NCBI RefSeq assembly: GCF_004337365.2
Contig: NZ_CP044016.1
Coordinates: forward strand, 1,736,001-1,800,000
Source: Rhizosphaericola mali
GTDB lineage: Bacteria > Bacteroidota > Bacteroidia > Chitinophagales > Chitinophagaceae
Direction of reading: 5' to 3'
DNA: 64,000 nt
In this document: in pieces, positions 17,243 to 24,837 of the stretch
How the letters are laid out: each line of letters begins with the position of its first letter
How positions within the stretch are numbered: the stretch's first letter is position 1
The notes under the pieces: generated by a model
Seen by the model: only the letters and a program-made list of their open reading frames with translations
Databases searched by the model: none
Told to the model about the DNA's origin: nothing
Program-made: the position numbers and the translations under genes

Positions 17243-18079
17243 ATGGCTAAAGAAATTACAAAGGCGGAAAATATCGCCTACCTAGAAAAGGGATTATACT
17301 ATAGTGGCTTTGGTATTGAAGCCAACAAAACACTCAATGACGAAATTTCCAAGCAGACAAAAGAGTTTTCTGTTCCATTGCAGATGCATGTAGCAGGGAA
17401 AGAGGCAGACTTTCGGCTGGATTTCAAACAATCCGAAAAACAACCAGATATCTATTTTTTCAACGGATACCAAGCGACGCTAAAGGAAAACCCGGAGAAG
17501 ACCCAGTATTTTGCCATCACAAAAAACAATGGCATTACCACTAGAGAGGCTGTAAACCTCTTGGAGGGGCGAGCCGTGGCCAAATCCATCAAACTCGAAG
17601 ACGGCTCCCGTCAGGAGATATGGACACAGATCAATTTTCAAAGCAAAAAGAACAACGGCAACTTTGAAAGAAAGACCTATTTTCCTTCTTATGGTTTTGA
17701 TATGTCCAAAGCACTTAGTGACTTACCCCTAAAAACGGAAGAAGGCAAGGATCTACCTAAATGGATCGCTAGTTCTTTAAAAAAAGGCAACGCCGTAGAA
17801 GTCGATATGGAAATGGATGGCAAGGCGCAGAAAAACACAATCGTGGCCAATCCGCAGTTCAAGACCATCGACGTCTTTGACAAATCGAACACGCGCATCC
17901 TTCAATCCAATGGTAATACAATCTCAGTCAAAGAGCAACCTTTTATTGAACATCCAGGAGAAACCGTAACCAAAGACGTCAAACCATCACTAAAGGAAGA
18001 AACCGGGGTCAAGCGTTTGCCAAGAAAGCAAAAGACCGAAGCGGTTACGGAAAATACATCCAAAGGGATGCGTCGTTGA
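17243..18079 (+). CDS. DUF3945-like protein of Bacteroidetes mobile elements
   Basis: 278 residues from the ATG at 17243 (MAKEITKAENIAYLEKGLYY); a 19-residue upstream extension is possible but unlike the family. The order KGLYYSGFGI, FYFFNGYQATL, ITTREAVNLLEGRAVAK and SYGFDMSKALSDLPLK is that of the DUF3945-type proteins often found with conjugation or mobilisation genes. Biochemical role unknown. The C-terminal 40 residues are basic. Confidence 0.7.
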   Translation: MAKEITKAENIAYLEKGLYYSGFGIEANKTLNDEISKQTKEFSVPLQMHVAGKEADFRLDFKQSEKQPDIYFFNGYQATLKENPEKTQYFAITKNNGITTREAVNLLEGRAVAKSIKLEDGSRQEIWTQINFQSKKNNGNFERKTYFPSYGFDMSKALSDLPLKTEEGKDLPKWIASSLKKGNAVEVDMEMDGKAQKNTIVANPQFKTIDVFDKSNTRILQSNGNTISVKEQPFIEHPGETVTKDVKPSLKEETGVKRLPRKQKTEAVTENTSKGMRR

Positions 18080-18087
18080 TCGTAACG

Positions 18088-18118
18088 GGACTATGGAAGA
18101 ATCTTTTTTTCATAGTCC
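18088..18118 (+). terminator. Hairpin between two tra-region genes
   Basis: GGACTATG (18088-18095) pairs perfectly with CATAGTCC (18111-18118) around a 15-base loop containing a T-run. The U-tract is in the loop and not after the stem, so this is more likely a weak attenuator or processing site than a full terminator. Confidence 0.3.
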
Positions 18119-18146
18119 TTAAAAATCCATTTTAAAACCAGAGAAA

Positions 18147-18794
18147 ATGCAACAGGACAGATACATAAGAACGCTGTTGGAGCAGCTCAACAATAACAAA
18201 TCTCCTTTGGGGTTCCACATAGTCACCCGCAAGCTTTCCGAAAAGATCTGGTTGGCGCGGATATGGTCATCTGAACAAAACAATTGTCCCTTGGATATCT
18301 ATCTTTTGAAGGAAGGTCCAGACTATATGGGAGCGGTACTGGAAAGAGATACGGAACTCTTTGCCTACTCGGTTCCGACTTTCAGAAGGAAAGGTATCGT
18401 AAAAATGGCGCTGAAAGAAATCATCCTTCCGCACCTACTTGCACGTAACCCGATCTTGAGGACTACCTTGAGTCGCTCACTCGTGAGTGAGAAAATGTAC
18501 ATCGCTGGTAAACATTTGGCATTGGCTGTTGGGTTCGAGATACTCAAAGAGGAAAATGGGCAGTGCAGGATGCTACTGGACGGAACTACACTACAGAAAC
18601 GCGTTTTTGTACAAGGAGAAAACATTCAACTTACGCCAGAAGAGAAAAAAACTATAAAAAACTATATAGGAAAATCTGGTCTGTATATGTCCATTGCTCA
18701 ATGCATGTTGGAATACAGGGAAGGTAGAAGTCCATTGTCAGAAGATTTGTTGGAAATAGTAAGGAATTTATCCATACAGATCCAAAAAGTCTAA
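18147..18794 (+). CDS. Conserved hypothetical, possibly GNAT-like
   Basis: 215 residues, soluble. Residues 50-110 (LKEGPDYMGAVLERDTELFAYSV, then TFRRKGIVKMALKEIILPHLL) have the strand-strand-RRKGI-helix arrangement of an acetyltransferase cofactor loop, so a GNAT fold is possible; the rest is not recognised. Last gene before the terminator at 18841, hence probably the end of the main tra transcript. Confidence 0.5.
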   Translation: MQQDRYIRTLLEQLNNNKSPLGFHIVTRKLSEKIWLARIWSSEQNNCPLDIYLLKEGPDYMGAVLERDTELFAYSVPTFRRKGIVKMALKEIILPHLLARNPILRTTLSRSLVSEKMYIAGKHLALAVGFEILKEENGQCRMLLDGTTLQKRVFVQGENIQLTPEEKKTIKNYIGKSGLYMSIAQCMLEYREGRSPLSEDLLEIVRNLSIQIQKV

Positions 18795-18840
18795 CCAGGA
18801 TTTCAAAGACTCTTGTATTTTTTTTTGCCCACGTTTTTGA

Positions 18841-18880
18841 ACAGGGATTTCATCGCAGGATGAAGTCCCTGTTTTTTTAT
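18841..18880 (+). terminator. Rho-independent terminator at the end of the tra operon
   Basis: ACAGGGATTTCATC (18841-18854) pairs with GATGAAGTCCCTGT (18859-18872) with a single G-U pair and a 4-base GCAG loop, followed by a run of seven T. A textbook terminator for the plus-strand genes ending at 18794. Confidence 0.88.
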
Positions 18881-18989
18881 GCTCCATCCCGATTTACAGT
18901 CCGTAAGTATGATCGAAATGCAGTCCCCTTTTGTCCCCATTAGAGGTAGCACATGACCAACAATGGAATACTTTTTACAAACCCTTATG

Positions 18990-19324
18990 AAAAAAACAAT
19001 GGCCTGTTTTCCACCGCCTACTTTTTGTCGGCTTCGTTGCACTGAACATCCCCAACACCCCGTTTCCCTTTCCGATTTATTGGTTGCACAAAACAAAGTC
19101 CGTGGCACTGTTCCTGCGGACAGCTTTCGCGGCATATCCCGCTCGTGCCTCGCTTGCGGTATTCCACGGTCTGTCCGCAGGAGAGGCACACGGACTTATG
19201 GCATTGTTACACAAAAATCGAAAAAATGAAAACGTACGTCCCTTGTCCAGATACCACCGATAATCCAACCGATTGAAAGGGCTGGTGAAAAGAAAAAAAA
19301 TTAAAAAAATTAAAATTAAAAAAC
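18990..19324 (+). ncRNA. GC-rich structured leader upstream of ssb
   Basis: The 335 bases before ssb are markedly GC-richer than the neighbourhood. A nested inverted repeat is present: AAGTCCGTG (19096-19104) with CACGGACTT (19189-19197), and inside it CCTGCGGACAG (19113-19123) with CTGTCCGCAGG (19171-19181), both perfect; further GCGG/CCGC pairs lie in the loop. The plus-strand frame at 18963-19229 has no protein features and crosses the hairpin. A long 5' leader RNA, a small RNA or an oriT-type site are the alternatives; I cannot decide between them. Confidence 0.5.
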
Positions 19325-19741
19325 ATGGAAATAACAGGTAGGCTCACGACCAACGCTCAGGTCAGAAAAACCAAAACAGACAAACAGGTGGTAGTTTTTA
19401 CCCTCGCCATCAATGACAGCTACAAAAAGAAAGGCGCAACGGAGGTGACAAAGCTGGTCACCTACATTGATTGCAGCTACTGGAGAAGTTCCGCCATCGC
19501 GGACTATCTCACAAAGGGAACAATCGTGCAGCTAAGCGGACGGCTTAACGAACCCCGTATTTGGCAGGACTTGGAAGGCAACACAAGGGCAAACCTTTCC
19601 TTTACCGTCTCCGAAATAAAAATACTGGGCGGTGGCAATAAATCAAATGGTAGTAGCTCCGTAGAATCAAAACCGTCCAAGAATGGGATAACAGCCCAAA
19701 CGGTGGCAGCTACCACAGGCGAAGACGACCTTCCTTTTTAA
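19325..19741 (+). CDS. ssb: Single-stranded DNA-binding protein of the element
   Basis: 138 residues: OB fold in residues 1-100 (MEITGRLTTNAQVRK, then VVFTLAINDSY and TYIDCSYWRSSAIADYLTKG), a flexible linker and the acidic C-terminal tip DDLPF that recruits partner proteins. Element-borne SSBs of this type protect transferred single strands. It follows the structured leader and precedes the DUF932 gene. Confidence 0.93.
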   Translation: MEITGRLTTNAQVRKTKTDKQVVVFTLAINDSYKKKGATEVTKLVTYIDCSYWRSSAIADYLTKGTIVQLSGRLNEPRIWQDLEGNTRANLSFTVSEIKILGGGNKSNGSSSVESKPSKNGITAQTVAATTGEDDLPF

Positions 19742-19807
19742 TGACTCTTTTCACATCTCAAAAAAATCATTCATCATTCTTAATTCATAACTCATAATTC
19801 AAAAAAC

Positions 19808-20878
19808 ATGGCACATAATTTAAATTTCAACGAACAGACAGGCAAATACAGTTTTTTCAGTGTAAAGCAAAAGCCTTGGCACGGATTGGGGCAGATAATG
19901 ACTGATTACCCAACCAGTGCAGAAGCCATGCAGGTTGCAGGACTCGATTTCGAAGTCATCAAATCCCCATTGTTTACCACAGGCAGAACCAGGAGCATTG
20001 GTGATAGTGGCGAACTAGAAGAAGCCAACGATATTCTAGTCCCCAATGCATTCGCCAACCTTCGCACAGACACCAACCAACCTTTGGGCGTGGTGGGCAA
20101 TGATTACAACATCATCCAAAACAGGGAAGCGTTCGCATTCTTTGACGCCATTGTTGGCGGTGGCGATGGCATCCTATACGAGACCGCAGGCGCTTTGGGC
20201 AATGGAGAACGTATTTTCATAACCGCCAAACTACCCGATTACATTAAGGTCGGCAGCAATGACTATTTAGAACAGTATTTATTTTTGACTACATCGCACG
20301 ACGGCAGCGGAAGCATAACCGCAGCGTTTACCCCTGTAAGGATCGTTTGTAATAATACTTTAAATGCAGCATTAAACAATATGGGAAATATGGTTCGCAT
20401 CCGCCACACAGGGGGAGCAGCAGCAAAATTGGTGGAAGCCCATAGGGTGATGGGTATTGCTACCGCCAACGGCAAAGTAATGGAAGAAAGTTTCAACCAT
20501 TTTGCAAAGGTTCACATTACAGACAAAGAAGTCAAAAGGTTGATTGAACTAGCCATGACACCCAACAAGGAAACCCTACAAATCCTAAAAGATAACAGAT
20601 ACAGCGATTTGTCAACCGTATTCAAAAATCAATGTGAAGAAGTGTTTAGTTATGCGATGACCGCAGAAACACAGCAACTAGAAACGACCAAAGGAACAGT
20701 ATTCGGGGCGTACAATGCCATTACAGGTTATTTTCAGAATGTGAGAAGTTACAAGGATGAAGAAGCCAAACTTAAATCTTTGGTATATGGTGGAACAGCA
20801 GCCACCAAAGCACAGAAAGCACTCGATTTATGTAGCGCATTTGCCGAGCATGGCAAAGAGGCTCTTTTACTTAATTAA
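19808..20878 (+). CDS. DUF932 (phage/plasmid-like TIGR03299) protein
   Basis: 356 residues. N-terminal AHNLNFNEQTGKYSFFSVKQKPWHGLGQ and the block LGVVGNDYNIIQNREAFAFF followed by TSHDGSGSITAAFTPVRIVC are the DUF932 hallmarks. The family is common on plasmids, phages and conjugative elements; function unknown. A partial ATTCATAA repeat tract lies just upstream (19753-19801). It is followed by two small overlapping genes. Confidence 0.9.
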   Translation: MAHNLNFNEQTGKYSFFSVKQKPWHGLGQIMTDYPTSAEAMQVAGLDFEVIKSPLFTTGRTRSIGDSGELEEANDILVPNAFANLRTDTNQPLGVVGNDYNIIQNREAFAFFDAIVGGGDGILYETAGALGNGERIFITAKLPDYIKVGSNDYLEQYLFLTTSHDGSGSITAAFTPVRIVCNNTLNAALNNMGNMVRIRHTGGAAAKLVEAHRVMGIATANGKVMEESFNHFAKVHITDKEVKRLIELAMTPNKETLQILKDNRYSDLSTVFKNQCEEVFSYAMTAETQQLETTKGTVFGAYNAITGYFQNVRSYKDEEAKLKSLVYGGTAATKAQKALDLCSAFAEHGKEALLLN

Positions 20879-20980
20879 TTCAAATCCATTCAAAACAGGC
20901 AGCCGTCAAATGGCGGTTGTCTAAAACATAAATTAGTCATGACAAAGACTGACATAAAACAACTATAAACAAACTACAAT

Positions 20981-21175
20981 ATGAACTTAACTGATTTAAA
21001 CGGCTTCACATTGGAAGTCACAAATTTGGACGAAGCCATACGGCAGTCTGAGGCATTTTTCGCTTATAGTCAGGTCGATGGTGACTTTTCGGAATTCAAC
21101 AAAAAACAAAGAGCCTATTGGTATGATTTGCACCATAAATTATTAATCCTAAAATCAAATCAAAACAATGAGTAA
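20981..21175 (+). CDS. Small conserved mobile-element protein
   Basis: 64 residues, acidic and soluble (MNLTDLNGFTLEVTNLDEAI, then FAYSQVDGDFSEFNKKQRAYW). Not a family I can name; small proteins like this accompany DUF932/PRTRC genes in Bacteroidetes elements. Overlaps the next gene by 8 bases, supporting real translation. Confidence 0.6.
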   Translation: MNLTDLNGFTLEVTNLDEAIRQSEAFFAYSQVDGDFSEFNKKQRAYWYDLHHKLLILKSNQNNE

Positions 21176-21389
21176 CCTAAGTAACAAAACAGATTATAAA
21201 GCCCTGTCTATCATGGGTACTATAGTCAAAATATTTGAACGACTACACTACTTGGATAAGACAAAAGAGGATGATATGGATGCGACCCCTGCCAAAAACC
21301 TTTTACAAGGAATAATTGAATCCAACAACTATAGAGTCAACTATGACAGAAATAACAAAAAACCAATCATTAAAATAAAGGAACTATGA
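21168..21389 (+). CDS. Small protein of the PRTRC/DUF932 module
   Basis: 73 residues, starts 8 bases inside the previous gene and overlaps the following PRTRC-E start by 4 bases (ATGA at 21386-21389). No recognised domain (ALSIMGTIVKIFERLHYLDK is the only helical segment). The tight overlaps show that the three genes form one translational unit. Confidence 0.6.
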   Translation: MSNLSNKTDYKALSIMGTIVKIFERLHYLDKTKEDDMDATPAKNLLQGIIESNNYRVNYDRNNKKPIIKIKEL

Positions 21390-21535
21390 ATACTAATTTT
21401 TTCAAACAGATAGCACAATTGGATTTCACAGGCGTGTTACAATTAAACATCGCCAAAGGGGCAGATAATAACTAATCGTTTCTATGTTGTTAGAAAATGA
21501 AGCTTGTGGCGACGATGCCAATAATTTGATTCCAC
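21386..21535 (+). pseudogene. Broken PRTRC system protein E gene
   Basis: Begins MNTNFFKQIAQLDFTGVLQL, the start of PRTRC protein E, but stops after 29 codons (TAA 21473-21475). The family sequence resumes in another frame (IVSMLLENEACGDDANNLIP, about 21475-21533) and then ends abruptly where aldo/keto reductase-like sequence begins. So the gene carries a frameshift and has lost its 3' half by recombination. PRTRC systems are plasmid/element-borne ParB/Ubi/ThiF-related gene sets of unknown role; no other PRTRC gene remains here. Confidence 0.75.
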
Positions 21536-21653
21536 TAACGAATGTGGCGTTGGCGAGGGCATTAGAACCTGCAGACTAAAGAGATCTGAAATTTTTGTAA
21601 CCACAAAACTGGATGCGGCCACAAAAGGTTATGAAGTGGAATTGCAACTTAAA
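21534..21653 (+). pseudogene. Aldo/keto reductase fragment, 5' side of the IS3 insertion
   Basis: The frame starting at 21534 reads TNECGVGEGIRTCRLKRSEI then FVTTKLDAATKGYE, the N-terminal third of an aldo/keto reductase just after the first strand. It has no start codon: it is joined directly to PRTRC-E sequence on the left and interrupted by the IS on the right. The matching 3' part lies at 22875-23500. Confidence 0.75.
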
Positions 21654-21667
21654 AGTGGAGACTTTTT

Positions 21668-22498
21668 TTAAGCAGCAATGCTTTGTTTAGATAAATAGAA
21701 TTGTTCCATTTGATTGGGAGTTTTTCCACCCAAGGCCGAGTGAATTCTCCTGGCATGATAAAATCCTTCTATGTATCTGAATATTTCAAATTTAGCGATC
21801 TCCTTGTTTTGGAAATGTTTGTGATAAACAAATTCAGTTTTTAATGTTTTAAAGAAGCTTTCTGCGACAGCATTGTCCCAACAGTTTCCCTTTCGGCTCA
21901 TGCTTTGGGTAATTTCATGGCTTTTCAATAAGGTAGTGAATTCTTTACCTGCATATTGAACTCCTCTATCTGAATGAAAGACCAGTCCAGGTTGAACACC
22001 TCTGGTCTTAACGGCAATCCTTAATGCAGCAATAACCGTATTTTTTGCCGTCATGTCACTACTAAAAGAATAACCAATTAATTTTCTGTCTGCTAGATCG
22101 ATTACCGAACTCAGATACAGCCATCCTGTACCCGTTTTAATGTAAGTGATGTCGCCTACCCATTTCTGACCAATCCCATCCGCTGAAAAATCTCTTTGAA
22201 GGAGATTTTCAGCTAATCTGTAGTCGTGGTCTGAATCCGTGGTGACAACATATTTCTTACGTATTTTACTTCTTAGATGCATTCTTTTCATTAATCTGGC
22301 TACATAGGATCTTGAAACATAATGTTGTTTGTTGTTCAGTTCCTGTGCTATGCGGGGGCTACCATAAATATTATGGCTATGTTCAAATGTTTCTTTAATT
22401 AGTTCAGACATTGTTTGAGTTTTCTTTGCCCTATTACTTTGGGGACGTAACAGCCACCTGTAAAATCCGCTGCTGCTTGTTTTTAATACATGGCACAT
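21668..22498 (-). CDS. IS3-family transposase OrfB (integrase core)
   Basis: 276 residues from the first ATG, with an HTH_21 region (MSELIKETFEHSHNIYGSPR) and the rve catalytic core: DITYIKT (first Asp), HSDRGVQYAG (second Asp) and the Glu in WDNAVAESFFKTLKTE. The frame is open further upstream and the codons before the ATG (LNKYAFIKDHTNEYSVEKMC) match the IS3 family, so the protein is probably made as an OrfAB fusion by -1 frameshifting at GGGGAAAG near 22553-22560, at the end of orfA. Confidence 0.95.
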   Translation of the reverse strand: MCHVLKTSSSGFYRWLLRPQSNRAKKTQTMSELIKETFEHSHNIYGSPRIAQELNNKQHYVSRSYVARLMKRMHLRSKIRKKYVVTTDSDHDYRLAENLLQRDFSADGIGQKWVGDITYIKTGTGWLYLSSVIDLADRKLIGYSFSSDMTAKNTVIAALRIAVKTRGVQPGLVFHSDRGVQYAGKEFTTLLKSHEITQSMSRKGNCWDNAVAESFFKTLKTEFVYHKHFQNKEIAKFEIFRYIEGFYHARRIHSALGGKTPNQMEQFYLSKQSIAA

Positions 22499-22548
22499 CT
22501 TCTCTACTGAATATTCGTTTGTATGATCTTTTATAAAGGCATATTTAT

Positions 22549-22830
22549 TCAGTCTTTCCCCGCGAAGATGGCCACCGCTTTTTTTAATATCGCATTTTCC
22601 AATTCTGCCTCCTTCAATCTCTTTCTCAATTCCCTGAGTTCCTGTTCCTCTGGACTTAATTTATTGTTTTTAGGCACCAGTGTACCGCCGTTAAATCTTG
22701 GATCCCTGCGCCATTTACTTAACAAATCTGCACTTATGTCTAGCTCTTTGGCTGCTGACAATACTGATTCTTTTACGTAAGACAGTTCTACTGCCATTTT
22801 CTTAAAGCTTTCTTCAAATAATCTTCCCAT
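22549..22830 (-). CDS. IS3-family OrfA (HTH protein)
   Basis: 93 residues with an HTH_Tnp_1 domain (SYVKESVLSAAKELDISADL, then LLSKWRRDP) and a C-terminal leucine-zipper-like helix (EEQELRELRKRLKEAELENA). It binds the IS ends and forms the N-terminal part of the frameshifted OrfAB transposase. Confidence 0.93.
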   Translation of the reverse strand: MGRLFEESFKKMAVELSYVKESVLSAAKELDISADLLSKWRRDPRFNGGTLVPKNNKLSPEEQELRELRKRLKEAELENAILKKAVAIFAGKD

Positions 22831-22874
22831 CGTTGGACAAATTTAATTTTTTAATGATCAAATCCGTCTCCACT

Positions 22875-23500
22875 CAAAGGTAGCAACTCCAAAGTAACCG
22901 TTGCAGGTATCGAAAGTTCGCTTAAAGCATTGGACATTGAGTATATCGACCGGATGATTATCCATGCGCCGAAACAGTGGGCAGAGTACGATAAAGAAGA
23001 CCGCCATTTTGAGGGGAACCGTGAGACTTGGCGTGCTTTGGAAGATGCTTACAAAGCGGGGAAAATTCATGCTATCGACGTTTCAAACTTTCAGGTTGAA
23101 GATATTGAAAACATCCTTCCAAGCTGTACTGTAAAACCGATGGTCAATCAGATTTTAACGCATATCAGCAATACGCCAAAAGAATTAATTGCCTACTACC
23201 AGCAACACAATATCCTCGTAGTAGCCTATTCGCGCATTGATTGCCCAAGGGGATTTGATGAAAAATCAGGTTGTCATTAAAATGGCTGAAAAGTACAATC
23301 TTTCGGTTCCTCAATTGGCTATCCGTTACTATCTTGAATCGGGATTGTTGCCAGTGGCAAAAACAGCCAATCCAAAGAATATGAAAAGTAACTCGGAGGT
23401 AGATTTTGAAATATCGACAGAAGATATGGAGCAACTGAAAAATATAGAGAATATCAAAGACTACGTCGAGTTCAGCAAATTCCCTGTCTTTTGGAATTAA
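22875..23500 (+). pseudogene. Aldo/keto reductase fragment, 3' side of the IS3 insertion
   Basis: Reads IESSLKALDIEYIDRMIIHA, then GKIHAIDVSNFQVEDIE and, after a frame change, QVVIKMAEKYNLSVPQLAIR to the end of an aldo/keto reductase. The frameshift coincides with a 4-base tandem duplication (ATTGATTG, about 23236-23243); removing one unit restores YSRIAQGDLMKN. The gene is thus broken twice: by the IS and by the duplication. Confidence 0.85.
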
Positions 23501-23531
23501 TAAAACAATAAAATTTTAGTTCGTCTAAACT

Positions 23532-23926
23532 ATGGGTACATTTTCTATAAAAAAGCGTTCGGTACAGAAGCCTCCGAAGCCGATTTAAAACAGATGGACA
23601 TCCAGCACAGGGAAGTAACGGCAAAGGATGTGGAGATTGATATTTTATACTGTGGTGTATGCCATTCCGATTTGCATACTGCGAGGAACGAATGGGGCGG
23701 CACTTCGTACCCCAATGTTCCCGGTCATGAAATTGTGGGACGGATTACAAAAGTTGGTGAGGGCGTTACCAAATTTAAGGTTGGCGATCTTGCAGGCGTA
23801 GGCTGTATGGTAGATAGCTGCCGGGAGTACGAAAACAAAGAGGGATTGGAGCAATATTGTGAAAACGGAAAGATTGGCACATATAACGCCCCCGATAAGC
23901 ATTTGGGAGCGCATACGTGTTTCTAA
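23532..23926 (+). pseudogene. Truncated zinc-dependent alcohol dehydrogenase (YahK-like)
   Basis: N-terminal zinc-binding half of a medium-chain NAD(P)-dependent alcohol dehydrogenase: ILYCGVCHSDLHTARNEWGG, GHEIVGRITKVGEGV, LAGVGCMVDSC. The ATG at 23532 is out of frame with the body because of an A-run at 23549-23554, the structural-zinc loop is damaged (SCREYENKEGLEQYC lacks one Cys), and the sequence stops at GAHTCF with no cofactor domain. Confidence 0.8.
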
Positions 23927-24065
23927 ACGTTTCCAAAATGTATCCAACTGTTCTATAAGTGTGCTCCCGTTTCCTTATTTTATTGAATGATTTACCAAAA
24001 TCGGAAAGAAATAACTCCTCTGGGTTACGCATTTGTTGTTAAGTTAAAATAATAAAATAGCTAAA

Positions 24066-24521
24066 CCAACAAATGCCTTATTTGAAACAGCATCAAAGAA
24101 ACCCATTTTGCCTAAATTGGAAACGTCTTTACTCGAAGATTTATATGATGAAATAGAACTGTTGGGGTTTCCAGTGACGGAGCCTTTCTTTTCACTTACC
24201 AAAAGTGATTACCGCGGGAATTGCACTTCAAAAGAGCTGTAATCCAAAGAAGGACACACTGTGCGCATGGTGTTGGAATTTATCTGCGACAAAACAGTGC
24301 GCACCAAAAATGGAGAATACATGAAGTTTGGCACTTTTCTAGATATCCATGGGGATTTTGTGGATACTGTGCATTTTCCACCCTCACTGGTTAAATATCC
24401 TTTACTAGGGAATGGAATCTATCTGGTGGAAGGGAAAGTGGTATTGGATTTTGGCTGTCCGGCTGTCGAGGTGATACGTTGTGGGAAAATGCCATTCAAA
24501 CCAGATCCGAGGAGCGGTTGA
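24066..24521 (+). pseudogene. C-terminal fragment of DNA polymerase III alpha subunit (DnaE)
   Basis: One frame carries PTNALFETASKKPILPKLET, DEIELLGFPV and, after an in-frame TAA at 24240-24242, HTVRMVLEFICDKTVRTKNG, KFGTFLDIHGDFVDTVHFP and YLVEGKVVLDFG, the C-terminal OB-fold region of Bacteroidetes-type DnaE. The polymerase domain is absent. An ATG at 24261 could in principle express the last 86 residues, but this is not a natural domain start. Confidence 0.75.
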
Positions 24522-24837
24522 ACTATTAATGATTCAATCTATTATTTTAAAAAGTAGCAGACTATAGTGTTACATCTTTATTAAGCCATTCCGCACCATA
24601 CATAAATGCAATTAAATTGCCTATTAATATTAATAGTGATTATCTTAGATGTTCTTGTATAAAATAACAAAATATCAAAAAGAGCTCAATACTTTGGCAA
24701 CTACACTGATTTCATTTCAAAAAAAGGTATTTTTTGGTATATGACTTACTAATATTTTTACATAGTCTCAATTATTATATTTTTATCTATTTAAAAAATC
24801 ATCCGAGAACCTCCTATATTTTTAAGTTATTTGATAG
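24522..24837. other. AT-rich spacer without recognisable features
   Basis: 316 bases of AT-rich sequence between the DnaE remnant and the convergent UbiB-like gene. I see no gene, repeat or clear terminator in it. Confidence 0.5.

Larger units (their letters stand above)
21654..22874 (-). mobile_element. IS3-family insertion sequence
   Basis: About 1.22 kb between the inverted ends AGTGGAGAC (21654-21662) and GTCTCCACT (22866-22874). It carries orfA and orfB on the minus strand and splits an aldo/keto reductase gene. A target duplication could not be defined with certainty (flanks AAA and CAAA). Confidence 0.88.

Noticed and set aside
18963-19229. 88-codon plus-strand frame before ssb
   Set aside because: It crosses the nested inverted repeats, is Cys/Pro/Arg-rich with no domain pattern, and its frame changes character along the hairpin; a structured RNA explains the region better.
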